Below, in pieces: positions 1-6,671 of a DNA stretch of 13,060 nt (the stretch's first letter is position 1; each line of letters opens with the position of its first letter). The stretch is from Polyangium jinanense. GTDB taxonomy: Bacteria > Myxococcota > Polyangia > Polyangiales > Polyangiaceae. A program made the position numbers and the translations under genes. The stretch spans positions 1-13,060 of the forward strand of contig NZ_JAGTJJ010000123.1 of assembly GCF_028435365.1 (NCBI RefSeq), read 5' to 3'. The notes under the pieces were generated by a model. It was given only the letters and a program-made list of their open reading frames with translations. It had not been told where the DNA came from and did not search any database.

Positions 1-28
1 GCTGACATCTCAACCGGCAGCGGGCCTT

Positions 29-143
29 TGGAAGAACTGCGCATCGCGCAGTTCTTCCACGAATGGTCCAGGGCTTGCCCTGGTTCGGGTCGAGGGGCGA
101 ACAGCCCCCGCGGGGTCCGGGACAGCGCCCCGGCGCGGCGGCC
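29..143 (+). repeat. Multi-hairpin intergenic repeat R1, subfamily A
   Basis: This repeat opens with a perfect 14-bp inverted repeat (TGGAAGAACTGCGC at 29-42, its complement at 46-59) around a 3-nt loop ATC. A second palindrome follows (CCAGGGC 68-74, GCCCTGG 77-83), then a GGGGC/GCCCC hairpin (94-98, 104-108) and a GC-rich tail ending near 143. R2 is almost identical on the opposite strand, with about seven mismatches by eye. R3 and R4 are diverged relatives. No coding role is visible; the short ORF running through it is a by-product of the palindrome. Confidence 0.9.
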
Positions 144-226
144 TCAAGAAGAGACCAATGCTCAGCCGGAAGAAGGGGGTGCGATGAATTGGACGGCGTC
201 ACACGCTCGGGTAGAGTGCGTCGCGG
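144..226. other. Non-coding stretch upstream of the first gene
   Basis: I see nothing here apart from a TAGAGT box at 212-217 near the next start codon. With R1 it makes the first 226 bases non-coding. A TGA at 3-5 could be the stop of a gene lying left of the window, but too little is present to tell. Confidence 0.5.
212..217 (+). promoter_or_regulatory. Candidate -10 box of a leaderless promoter
   Basis: TAGAGT lies 9 nt before the ATG at 227. There is no convincing Shine-Dalgarno sequence between them. The same arrangement of TANNNT 6-9 nt before ATG is seen at three other genes in the window. No good -35 hexamer is visible, so this rests on the shared pattern. Confidence 0.35.
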
Positions 227-1159
227 ATGACCCCTGCCACGCGACAGCGCCTTGCGACCATCCTCGAGCGTGAGCTCGACGCGGTTGCGGTCCAGATTGT
301 CCCGAACGGCGCCGACCCCGGTCCGGATGGGGACGGCAAGACCTTGCGCTGGGATCTCGGCCGCGGATGCCAGCTCGTCGTCACGTTTGCTGCGCCGATC
401 GTGGACCGCGCGGAGAAAGAAGCGCGCCTCGCGACCCTCATCGAGTCGTTTGCCGACCTCTTCGGCGAGGTTGCTGCCGAGGTGCCACGGCCGCGCCCCG
501 AGCCTGCGGAGGCGCTGCGGGTCGAGCTGTCTGCGCTCGCGGGCCGCGCGGGTGCGCTTGGGGCCCTGGTCATCGACGCCACCTCGCCCGTCGTCTGGGG
601 CGCCTCCGAGGCGCCCACGGGCACGGACGATCCCGAGGCCGAGGCCCGCGTCGCTGAGACCTTCGCTCGCGCCCACGCGGCCGGCATCTCCTGGGTCGAG
701 CTCGTGCGCAGACCGGGCAGCCTCACGATCCCCCCGCCGGGCGAGCGCAAGGAGCCTGAGGAGCCGTCTGCCCGCCGCTTCCGCTTGGTCCCGCCGGTGG
801 ACGAGCTCGCGCCGCTCTCGGCCGAGGATCGCGAGGCGATCGGCCGCCGCGTCCAGCTTGCCCGCGCGGCCATCACGCGCGTCCGGAAAAACCCCACGAT
901 GGCGGAGCTGCACCGGGGCGAGCACCTGCACGAGGCCGTGCTGGAGGAGGGGCTTGGCTACCTGGCGCGGTCGTTCGCGACGATTTATGTGCTCGTGCTC
1001 GTCTACCCGGGCCCGTTCGACGAGCTTGGCGCCGAGCGCGCTGTCACGCGGACGCTCCCGGCCATCGAGCGGCTCGTCGTGGCCTTGCCGCCGGACGATG
1101 CGCCGACGCACGGCGGCAAGGGGGCCGTCGTGGCATTGCGACCGCGACGGCGAAAATGA
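227..1159 (+). CDS. Hypothetical protein, weak Roadblock/LC7-like halves
   Basis: I do not recognise this 310-residue protein with certainty. It has no signal peptide or membrane segment and looks cytosolic. Residues 105-130 (GALGALVIDATSPVVWGAS) resemble the first strand pair of a Roadblock/LC7 domain. Residues 249-288 (FATIYVLVLVYPGPF followed by a helix) resemble its second half. A charged, Pro-rich stretch of about 120 residues separates them, so any such fold would carry a large insertion. In myxobacteria, Roadblock/LC7 proteins often partner small GTPases, but none is encoded nearby. The ATG at 227 is chosen for its codon bias and the TAGAGT box upstream; there is no clear Shine-Dalgarno. 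The gene ends 6 nt before the convergent TPR gene. It is surely coding, but its function is open. Confidence 0.75.
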   Translation: MTPATRQRLATILERELDAVAVQIVPNGADPGPDGDGKTLRWDLGRGCQLVVTFAAPIVDRAEKEARLATLIESFADLFGEVAAEVPRPRPEPAEALRVELSALAGRAGALGALVIDATSPVVWGASEAPTGTDDPEAEARVAETFARAHAAGISWVELVRRPGSLTIPPPGERKEPEEPSARRFRLVPPVDELAPLSAEDREAIGRRVQLARAAITRVRKNPTMAELHRGEHLHEAVLEEGLGYLARSFATIYVLVLVYPGPFDELGAERAVTRTLPAIERLVVALPPDDAPTHGGKGAVVALRPRRRK

Positions 1160-1165
1160 ATTCGA

Positions 1166-2434
1166 TTACAGCGGGTGTGAGCCCACGAGCGCTGCCACGT
1201 TGGGCGGCGGCTTCCCGCCGGTCACGCTCACCTCGGCCTTGCCGTCGCCGAGCTTCACGTCGAGCGCCCATCCTTCCTTGATCGGCAATCCTTTCGTCAT
1301 GAGCTTGCGCGTCTCGGCGTCGGGCGTGAATCCTTCGAGCTGCATGCGGTCGCGGATGTACGTACGCTCGACGGGCACCGTGAGTGGACATCTCCATTCC
1401 GTGGTTTTTCCCTGGGGCGGCACGCACAGGGTCACGGTCCGGACGGTCTCCTCCTCGTATTCGTCGATCCCCATGTCCGAGTCGTGCCGATCGCGCCGCG
1501 CCTCGAACCAGAGCACTGTCGTCTTGCCGGCCGTCTTTTCGGTCACGGTGGGAATCGTGAGCTCCTCGTAAATGCCGAACGCGCCCGGGTTGTGCGTCGA
1601 TCCGATCTTCCCGACCGGCAAGAAGCCCTTTTCCCCTTTGGCGACGAGGATCCAGTCCGTCTGAAACACGGCCGTCTGCGCCTCCAGCAAGGTGAGCTCG
1701 GTCCGCGGAAGCTTCGGCTCTTTCACCGGCTCGCAGGACCGCGGCGACTCCGGCTCGCCCGGCTCGGGCTTCGTCAGGCAGGCGCAGACGTCGGCGATCT
1801 TGACCGCCGCGGTCTGGCAGGGCAGGGGCTCGACCGCAGGGGGCGCGGGCGCTTTCTCTTTCTTCGAAAGCTCCGCGAGCCGCTTCTCCACCGTCTCGTT
1901 CGGCCGGAGCGCGACCGATTTCCGATAATGGTCGAGCGCGGTCTTCGTCTCCTTGCGCTCCTCGGCGATGCGGCCGAGGTTGTAATGCGCCATGGCCTGA
2001 AGCTTCGGGCTCGTCGTGCGGTTGATCGCCTCTTCGCTCGATTTTTTCGCCCGTTCGAGCTCGCCGGCCTTGAAGGCCGCCCAGCCGAGCTCCGTCAGCG
2101 CGGGCGCGTCGCCCGGCACCACGCCGAGGGCTTTTTCAAACGCCTTGATCGCCTCCGGCCATTGCGACTTCCCCGCGAGGAGCCGGCCTTCCGTGAGGTG
2201 CTTCCGGTATTCGCGCATCTTCTCGGGGCTCGGCGCCTCGCGGGTCTTTGGCCGCTTCGGCCGCGGCAGGCCCTCGCCGAGGGCCGAGGCAGTCGGGGCC
2301 GCGGACGCCGTCGTGGTGGGCGTCGGGGCCGGGGGCGCGGCCGAAGGCGCGGGCTGTGGGGTGACGCCCCCGTCCTGGCAAGCGACGAGGGAGGCGAGGG
2401 CGGCGAGGGGAATCGAAGCACGAATCGAGAGCAT
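1166..2434 (-). CDS. TPR-repeat lipoprotein
   Basis: The protein is 422 residues from the ATG at 2434. A short signal peptide ends in a lipobox (ASLVAC, Cys19), so it is probably a lipid-anchored envelope protein. A Pro/Ala/Thr-rich tether (residues 24-60) leads to about three tetratricopeptide repeats at roughly 76-180, including EAIKAFEKALGVVPGDAPAL and ALDHYRKSVALRPN. The C-terminal 220 residues hold several cysteines (206, 217, 219, 234, 337, 349) and form a domain I do not recognise. A TTG at 2452 in frame would add six residues. The ATG is preferred because the signal peptide then has a normal n-region, although only a weak GAG precedes it. It is divergent from the subtilase and convergent with the gene at 227. 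TPRs suggest protein-protein scaffolding; the partner is unknown. Confidence 0.85.
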   Translation of the reverse strand: MLSIRASIPLAALASLVACQDGGVTPQPAPSAAPPAPTPTTTASAAPTASALGEGLPRPKRPKTREAPSPEKMREYRKHLTEGRLLAGKSQWPEAIKAFEKALGVVPGDAPALTELGWAAFKAGELERAKKSSEEAINRTTSPKLQAMAHYNLGRIAEERKETKTALDHYRKSVALRPNETVEKRLAELSKKEKAPAPPAVEPLPCQTAAVKIADVCACLTKPEPGEPESPRSCEPVKEPKLPRTELTLLEAQTAVFQTDWILVAKGEKGFLPVGKIGSTHNPGAFGIYEELTIPTVTEKTAGKTTVLWFEARRDRHDSDMGIDEYEEETVRTVTLCVPPQGKTTEWRCPLTVPVERTYIRDRMQLEGFTPDAETRKLMTKGLPIKEGWALDVKLGDGKAEVSVTGGKPPPNVAALVGSHPL

Positions 2435-2435
2435 C

Positions 2436-2460
2436 GCGGGCTCAAAAAACAACAGCCCGC
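2436..2460. repeat. Short inverted repeat abutting the TPR gene start
   Basis: A perfect 7-bp inverted repeat (GCGGGCT 2436-2442, AGCCCGC 2454-2460) with an 11-nt A/T-rich loop sits one base upstream of the ATG at 2434. It would form a hairpin in the leader of the TPR gene if transcription starts further upstream. It could also be an operator dyad in this short divergent region. Confidence 0.4.
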
Positions 2461-2481
2461 GCGCCCCGTCAAGGCTCGGCG

Positions 2482-2487
2482 TACACT
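2482..2487 (+). promoter_or_regulatory. Possible -10 box for the subtilase gene
   Basis: TACACT matches the TANNNT pattern and lies 33 nt before the ATG at 2521, leaving room for a leader with the GGAGG site at 2510-2514. No matching -35 element is evident. A TTGACG on the minus strand (2472-2467) could serve the divergent gene. Confidence 0.25.
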
Positions 2488-2509
2488 ACGCGAAGGACCC
2501 CTCGCCCCC

Positions 2510-2514
2510 GGAGG
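2510..2514 (+). promoter_or_regulatory. Shine-Dalgarno site for the subtilase
   Basis: GGAGG stands 6 nt before the ATG at 2521, which is ideal spacing. It selects this start over the in-frame ATG at 2551, which would also begin a plausible signal peptide. Confidence 0.75.
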
Positions 2515-2520
2515 CCCCGC

Positions 2521-4077
2521 ATGTCGCCCCGAATCCCGCACGCTTGCACGATGCTCCCGCTCCTCGCGACGCTCCTCGCCGCGCCGCTCGCCCACGCCGC
2601 GCCCGCGCCCGCGGCGACGACCTTCCTCGATGGAGACCGCGCCGTCACGGCCGAACGCCTCGGCGCGGCGGCCCTCGATCCGCGCGGCAGGAGCCTTACG
2701 CCCGTCCGCCTCCGCTACGGGTCGCGATCCTTCCTGGCCTCGATCGATCACTCTGCCGTCGTCCGCCTCGATTCGGGCGGCGAAGAGGCCCTCGCACGCC
2801 GCGGATATCGCCTCGTCGAGCCGCTCATGCCCTCGATCGGCCTCTGGCTCGTGGAGGACACGGCCGGCGAGGACGGCCTCTCCATCGCCGCCGCACTCGC
2901 GAACGCCGAAGCGCGCACCGAGGGCGTGCGTGACGCCGTGCCGAACCTCTACGTTCGCATGGAGCGCCGCGGCGAACCTTTCACCCCCAACGATCCGCGT
3001 TTCTCCGGACAATGGTATTTCGACGACGCCCGCATGCGCATGTCTGAGGCCTGGGGCATCACGCAGGGCGATCCGAGCACGACGGTCGTCGTCATCGACA
3101 GCGGTTGCGATTTCACGCACCCCGATCTCCAGGGCAAGTTCGATCCAGGCGTCGACGTGGTCGACGGCGACGACGACGCGAGTTACGACCCGGCGTTCTC
3201 GGGCGCCGAGCACGGCACGGCGTGCGCCGGGATCATCGGCGCGGCCACGAACAACGGCGTCGGGATCGCGGGCGCCTGCCCCGAATGCCGCCTGCGCTGC
3301 GTCCGCATGCTCGCCGACGAGGCCACGCCGCTCTCCGCGCCGATCAAGGCCTTCGATTTCGCGCTGCAAACGGGCGCCGCGGTCGTGTCGAATAGCTGGG
3401 GGTACGTCGAGGCCATGCCCGTCCCGGCGACGCTGCGCGACGCGATCGACAACGTCTTCGACAACGGCCGCGGCGGCAAGGGCGCGGTCGTTGTCTTCGC
3501 GGCCGGCAACGACGACCGCGAGCTCGGTGATGACGAGCTGAATGCCGTGCGGGGCGTGCTCACGATCGGAGCGATCAACCAGTTCGACGACAAGACGTTC
3601 TTCACGAACTACGGCGCTTCGCTCGACCTCGTGGCGCCCATCGGCACGCTCACGACCGACATCGTGGGGCCGGGCGGGCTCGATCCGACCGATTACACGC
3701 TCAATTTCGGTGGGACGTCCTCCGCGTGCCCGGTGGCGGCGGGCGTGGCCGCGCTCGTCGCGAGCGCCGCGCCGGAGATGACGTCGGACGAAATCGTTAA
3801 ATTGCTCATCGAGACGGCGCGGCCCGCGCCGTACGCGACGCCGGACGCGGCGGGGCACGACGTGGTGTTCGGGCACGGCATCGTGGACCCGCTCGCCGCG
3901 CTGACGGAGGCGCTCGGAGACGTGGAGGTGCTGCCGCACCTGCCGGATCCGCCCGTCGAGGAGGACGCGGGCTGTGCGTGCCGTGCAGGCCAGGCAGGCG
4001 GGGATGTATGGATGGCGGGGGCGTTTTACGGGGTGGTGCTCGCAGGCCTGGCTTTGCGACGGCGCGCGCGGCGGTGA
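2521..4077 (+). CDS. Secreted S8 subtilisin-like serine protease, MYXO-CTERM-like tail
   Basis: The protein is 518 residues. An N-terminal signal peptide ends near Ala25-Ala27 (LATLLAAPLAHA) and is followed by a prodomain-like region to about residue 160. The S8 catalytic domain has Asp193 (VVVIDSG), His231 (HGTACAGI), the oxyanion Asn330 (AAGND) and Ser400 (GGTSSACP). The usual GTSMAAP block reads GTSSACP here; the serine is intact, so activity is expected. The C-terminus has the layout of a MYXO-CTERM-like sorting tail: a Cys motif (GCAC, residues 484-487), a hydrophobic stretch (about 502-511) and a final Arg cluster. Export followed by surface anchoring or processing is therefore likely. 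Its last 52 bp overlap the convergent metalloprotease gene. The likely role is degradation of extracellular protein; the substrate is unknown. Confidence 0.93.
   Translation: MSPRIPHACTMLPLLATLLAAPLAHAAPAPAATTFLDGDRAVTAERLGAAALDPRGRSLTPVRLRYGSRSFLASIDHSAVVRLDSGGEEALARRGYRLVEPLMPSIGLWLVEDTAGEDGLSIAAALANAEARTEGVRDAVPNLYVRMERRGEPFTPNDPRFSGQWYFDDARMRMSEAWGITQGDPSTTVVVIDSGCDFTHPDLQGKFDPGVDVVDGDDDASYDPAFSGAEHGTACAGIIGAATNNGVGIAGACPECRLRCVRMLADEATPLSAPIKAFDFALQTGAAVVSNSWGYVEAMPVPATLRDAIDNVFDNGRGGKGAVVVFAAGNDDRELGDDELNAVRGVLTIGAINQFDDKTFFTNYGASLDLVAPIGTLTTDIVGPGGLDPTDYTLNFGGTSSACPVAAGVAALVASAAPEMTSDEIVKLLIETARPAPYATPDAAGHDVVFGHGIVDPLAALTEALGDVEVLPHLPDPPVEEDAGCACRAGQAGGDVWMAGAFYGVVLAGLALRRRARR
4026..4077. 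other. Tail-to-tail overlap of two protease genes
   Basis: The last 52 bp of the subtilase and of the metalloprotease are the same DNA read on opposite strands. The segment encodes the hydrophobic stretch and Arg cluster (LALRRRARR) on the plus strand and the Arg cluster plus end (GHRRARRRKARPASTTP) on the minus strand. There is no room for a conventional terminator between the genes. Confidence 0.85.
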
Positions 4078-5609
4078 CCGAGGAGCCCGAGGGCTCCGAG
4101 CGCCACGAGGCCGGGGCCCGCGGGGGCGGGAGAGAGAGAGCATCCGCAGCCGCCGGGATCGCTGGGTTCGCTGCCGCCTCCGCTTCCGCTTCCGCTGCCG
4201 CCTCCGCCGCCGCCTCCGCTGCCGCTTCCGGCGTTCTGGACGGCGGTTTTGCAGGCCTCGACTTCGTCCGGGGCTCCGATGCAAAGGGTGGGCTTGCGGG
4301 AGTTGCCCGCGGAGGCGCCGTTCACCACGACGACCACGAGATCATCGGCGCTCGACGTGTCGATCGGATCGACGCCCGCGCGCACGTCGAGCGCGCGAAC
4401 GACGGGGCCGACCGTGGTGCCCGTCCGGGTTGTGACGAGCAGCGCGAGATCGTCGACCTGATCCGCGGCGTCCTCCGGCGTGGCGAGCGCGGCCATCATT
4501 TGCGCGCGTCCGCCCGCGCCGACTCGGTAGTATTGTGAGGATGCGTAAAACACCCGCAGCACGTCGGTATACGGCGCGGCGACGTTCTCCATTTCGACGG
4601 GCGCATACTTCGCGCCGCTCGCATATCCGCGCGTCGGGTCGGCGCTCTGGGCCGTGAAGAGGTTCCACGTGGCGAACTCGACGAACGCCTCGGGAAACGA
4701 CGCGCCGGCCGCCGCGGCGAGCGTCGGATCGAGCACGTCGAACCAGTCCGGATCGGTCACGCCGTCCACGCCGTCCTCGGTCTTTTCGACGAGCGTGCGT
4801 ACCGTGCCGTCGCCATAACGCTCCTCCAGGAACTGAAAGAAGATCGCGCTGCCGTAGCTGAATGGATCCACGGGCCCAGGCAGGGGCACATCGAGCGAGC
4901 GGTCGACGTTGTCGAGATAGCCGTCGATGAACGCTTCGAAGTCCGGGAGCGTGGCATCAAACGCCTCCGTGGCCCAGACCGCGGTCCCCTCGTTGAAAAT
5001 GCTCCCCTGGTCGTGATCGTAGGCGGCCTGGACGGCGTGGAAGAACTCGTGGCTGCCAAGGATGCGGTTCGCGACGAGCGTGGACGGGTAGCCGTATCCC
5101 TTGTAATCGTTCTCCTGGACCATGTAGCCGGTGCATTGACTCGGCTTGTCCGGCCCGCAGGTGTCCGTCTGGTAGACGCCGTCGCCGATGCCCGCGAAAT
5201 CGACGAGGTAGACGTCGAACCGGCCGTCCCCCCCGTTGTCCGGCAGCCCCTCGTCGCTGCGCGGCGGCCGGAATCCCATCGCCTCGTAATGGCCGAGGAC
5301 CTCGTCGTAGACCGACGCCACCTGCTCCACGAAATCGGGCGCGCCCGAGCCGTCCGCGTCCTCCGTCGGCACCGCATTCGGGCCCGCGAGCGTGAAATGG
5401 ACGAGGAACTTCCCCCCCGGCGAGGCGAACGTTTCCACGACGTCGCCCGGCTCGAAGTTGAACTGCAGCCCATTGCCCGGCGTATCCGGCCGGTCGAGCG
5501 GCGCATAGGAAGGCGCGTCCCATGCGAGCGCCCCGGGCGCCGCGCCCTCCGGCCGGCACGCGGCGAGCGTGGAGAGCGCGGCCATCGCGAGGAGGCGAGC
5601 CGCCCTCAC
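4026..5609 (-). CDS. MXAN_6640-family putative metalloprotease, MYXO-CTERM tail
   Basis: The protein is 527 residues from the GTG at 5609. A signal peptide with a lipobox-like end (STLAAC, Cys18) precedes a region typical of this myxobacterial family: a Ca-binding-like acidic loop (TEDADGSGAPDFVE, 82-95), DVYLVDF and an HEFFH zinc motif (187-191). Glu207 in FNEGTAVWATE follows 16 residues later and is a candidate third ligand, as in gluzincins. A Gly/Ser linker (about 460-480) leads to GCGCS (487-491), a hydrophobic segment and an Arg-rich tail, the classic MYXO-CTERM order. The GTG is chosen because it overlaps the TGA of the upstream hmuY-like gene (GTGA, 5606-5609), implying translational coupling. 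Longer in-frame starts would run deep into that gene. Having both a lipobox and a C-terminal sorting tag is unusual. Proteolytic activity is inferred, not shown. Confidence 0.88.
   Translation of the reverse strand: MRAARLLAMAALSTLAACRPEGAAPGALAWDAPSYAPLDRPDTPGNGLQFNFEPGDVVETFASPGGKFLVHFTLAGPNAVPTEDADGSGAPDFVEQVASVYDEVLGHYEAMGFRPPRSDEGLPDNGGDGRFDVYLVDFAGIGDGVYQTDTCGPDKPSQCTGYMVQENDYKGYGYPSTLVANRILGSHEFFHAVQAAYDHDQGSIFNEGTAVWATEAFDATLPDFEAFIDGYLDNVDRSLDVPLPGPVDPFSYGSAIFFQFLEERYGDGTVRTLVEKTEDGVDGVTDPDWFDVLDPTLAAAAGASFPEAFVEFATWNLFTAQSADPTRGYASGAKYAPVEMENVAAPYTDVLRVFYASSQYYRVGAGGRAQMMAALATPEDAADQVDDLALLVTTRTGTTVGPVVRALDVRAGVDPIDTSSADDLVVVVVNGASAGNSRKPTLCIGAPDEVEACKTAVQNAGSGSGGGGGGGSGSGSGGGSEPSDPGGCGCSLSPAPAGPGLVALGALGLLGHRRARRRKARPASTTP
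4166..4232. repeat. GGN/GGC low-complexity tract (Gly/Ser linker)
   Basis: Degenerate trinucleotide and hexanucleotide repeats of the kind CCGCCTCCG/CTTCCG encode the Gly/Ser linker of the metalloprotease on the minus strand. Such tracts slip easily, so linker length probably varies between strains. Confidence 0.6.
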
Positions 5610-6451
5610 GGCAGGAACGCCCAGCGAATGCTGAAGTTCGCGGAGCCCGTGTTCATCATCGGAATCGAATCCGTCGTGTTGCATTGCTCTTGCACGGACG
5701 GCTCGTACCACGTGTCCACGATGAGCTTCACGGTCCGACCGTCGGCGAGGCGGACGGCAAAGACGTTCCCGGTCATCTTCACGCACGCCGTATACGTCCA
5801 GAACCCCGAGAGCGCGGTCGCCGGCGAGCCCGGCAATCCCGAGCCATCCGGAATCAACTCGCAGGCCTCGGAGAAGTATTCATCCTTGCGGAACGGGACG
5901 TTCTCGGGCGCGGCCGTGACCTCCTCGTATTTCACGTCGGCTCCGGGCACGCGCGTGGCCGCGACGCAGGAGGGGCCGGAGTTGCCGCTGTTGATACGGA
6001 CGACGTAGCGCCGGAAGGCGATGTCCCAATCCATCGAGGCGAGCGAGTCCTCGTCGGAGATCTCGACCTTCTGGAGCCCGGTCTCAGTGAACTTGCCGTA
6101 GACGTACGAGTCCGGATCCGAGACGAACGCGCCGCCCGCCGTGGCGTCGACCCCGGTGCGGAAGCCCTCGCCGTCCGGCTCGTTCGTGATGAGGCCAGGG
6201 GCGATGTCGCTTTGGAGGTTCATCCCCTGAAGGACCTGATCTTCACAAGGAATCGCGGTCGGCTCGGTGCAACCCGTCGTCACGCCGCCACCACCACCGC
6301 CGCTGCCCCCGCCACCACCACCGCCGGCTCCGCCGGCCCCGCCGTCGCCGCCAGAGGCGCCAGCGCCGGAGGTGTCCGCCGGATCCGAGGAACAGGCAGG
6401 GAAGAGCGCGAGGAGAGAACCCAGGAGGGAAAATACGAGGAAGGAACGCAT
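5606..6451 (-). CDS. HmuY-family lipoprotein
   Basis: The protein is 281 residues from the ATG at 6451. The signal peptide ends in a lipobox-like LFPAC (Cys20). A long Gly-rich tether (29-56) follows, then a globular domain with the block MDWDIAFRRYVVRINSGNSG (140-159), SCVAATR and FWTYTACVKMTGNVFAVRLADGR. This pattern is typical of proteins annotated as HmuY family in myxobacteria. Porphyromonas HmuY is a haem-binding surface lipoprotein. This protein contains no histidine at all, so bis-His haem binding is impossible; five Met (77, 140, 226, 265, 266) remain as possible ligands. Six Cys after Cys20 may form disulfides. The stop overlaps the metalloprotease GTG, so the two form one operon with this gene first. 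The in-frame extension to 6625 is rejected because it buries the signal peptide. Family assignment is fairly sure; haem binding is not. Confidence 0.82.
   Translation of the reverse strand: MRSFLVFSLLGSLLALFPACSSDPADTSGAGASGGDGGAGGAGGGGGGGSGGGGGGVTTGCTEPTAIPCEDQVLQGMNLQSDIAPGLITNEPDGEGFRTGVDATAGGAFVSDPDSYVYGKFTETGLQKVEISDEDSLASMDWDIAFRRYVVRINSGNSGPSCVAATRVPGADVKYEEVTAAPENVPFRKDEYFSEACELIPDGSGLPGSPATALSGFWTYTACVKMTGNVFAVRLADGRTVKLIVDTWYEPSVQEQCNTTDSIPMMNTGSANFSIRWAFLP
6285..6366. repeat. GGN low-complexity tract (Gly-rich tether)
   Basis: The tract is made of CCG/CCA/GCC triplets and encodes the Gly-rich tether after the lipobox of the HmuY-like protein on the minus strand. Its composition resembles the linker tract at 4166-4232. 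Confidence 0.6.
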
Positions 6452-6458
6452 GGTGGCG

Positions 6459-6464
6459 ATGCTA
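6459..6464 (-). promoter_or_regulatory. Candidate -10 box of a leaderless promoter (hmuY-like operon)
   Basis: On the minus strand TAGCAT ends 7 nt before the ATG at 6451. No Shine-Dalgarno lies between them. If used, transcription would start at or next to the start codon. This is one of four such boxes in the window. Confidence 0.4.
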
Positions 6465-6613
6465 CCACGGCAAGGGGCAGGAGCGCGAGAAGCAGGGACG
6501 GAAATGGCAACAAGGAGTGGCGCGAGGTTCCGACGTCCCCATGTCGATCTGCCCGGCTCGGTCCGGAGGTGATCACGCTCTCGCCATTCGAGGGAACGTT
6601 CGATTCGCAAGAG

Positions 6614-6643
6614 CCGGCGCTCCACCTCGAAGAGCAGCGCCGG
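6614..6643. promoter_or_regulatory. Inverted repeat, possible operator upstream of the AraC-type gene
   Basis: A perfect 8-bp dyad (CCGGCGCT 6614-6621, AGCGCCGG 6636-6643) has a 14-nt spacer. The right arm falls where a -35 element would be, 17 nt upstream of the TAGGCT box. It could be an autoregulatory site or chance in GC-rich DNA. The rest of the 220-bp divergent region (6452-6671) shows no other clear signal. Confidence 0.25.
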
Positions 6644-6657
6644 GGCTCAGGTTCGGC

Positions 6658-6663
6658 TAGGCT
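6658..6663 (+). promoter_or_regulatory. Candidate -10 box of a leaderless promoter (araC-type gene)
   Basis: TAGGCT lies 8 nt before the ATG at 6672, with no Shine-Dalgarno between. The preceding context (GGCTAGGCT) resembles the box at 7858-7863. Confidence 0.4.
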
Positions 6664-6671
6664 CTGCCCAC

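Noticed and set aside
28..273. Short ORF (81 codons) running through repeat R1
   Set aside because: Its N-terminal sequence is produced by the palindrome, which gives similar peptides on both strands in every repeat copy, and its end overlaps the real gene at 227. No ribosome site.
2095..2452. TTG start at 2452 for the TPR lipoprotein
   Set aside because: It would add six residues before a complete signal peptide and place the start inside the inverted repeat. The ATG at 2434 gives a standard lipoprotein N-terminus.
4166..4232. Tandem repeat as a mobile or regulatory element
   Set aside because: It is fully explained as codons for a Gly/Ser linker.
1484..4284. Large Arg-rich open frames (1484-3541 plus, 2095-4284 minus)
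   Set aside because: They are opposite-strand or shifted-frame shadows of the TPR and subtilase genes, with skewed Arg/Pro/Ala composition and no domain signal.
5610..5786. Longer N-terminus of the metalloprotease
   Set aside because: The extra 59 residues are hydrophilic, Arg-rich and antisense-like in style, and overlap the C-terminal coding region of the HmuY-like gene. The GTG at 5609 gives a signal peptide and a 4-nt overlap.
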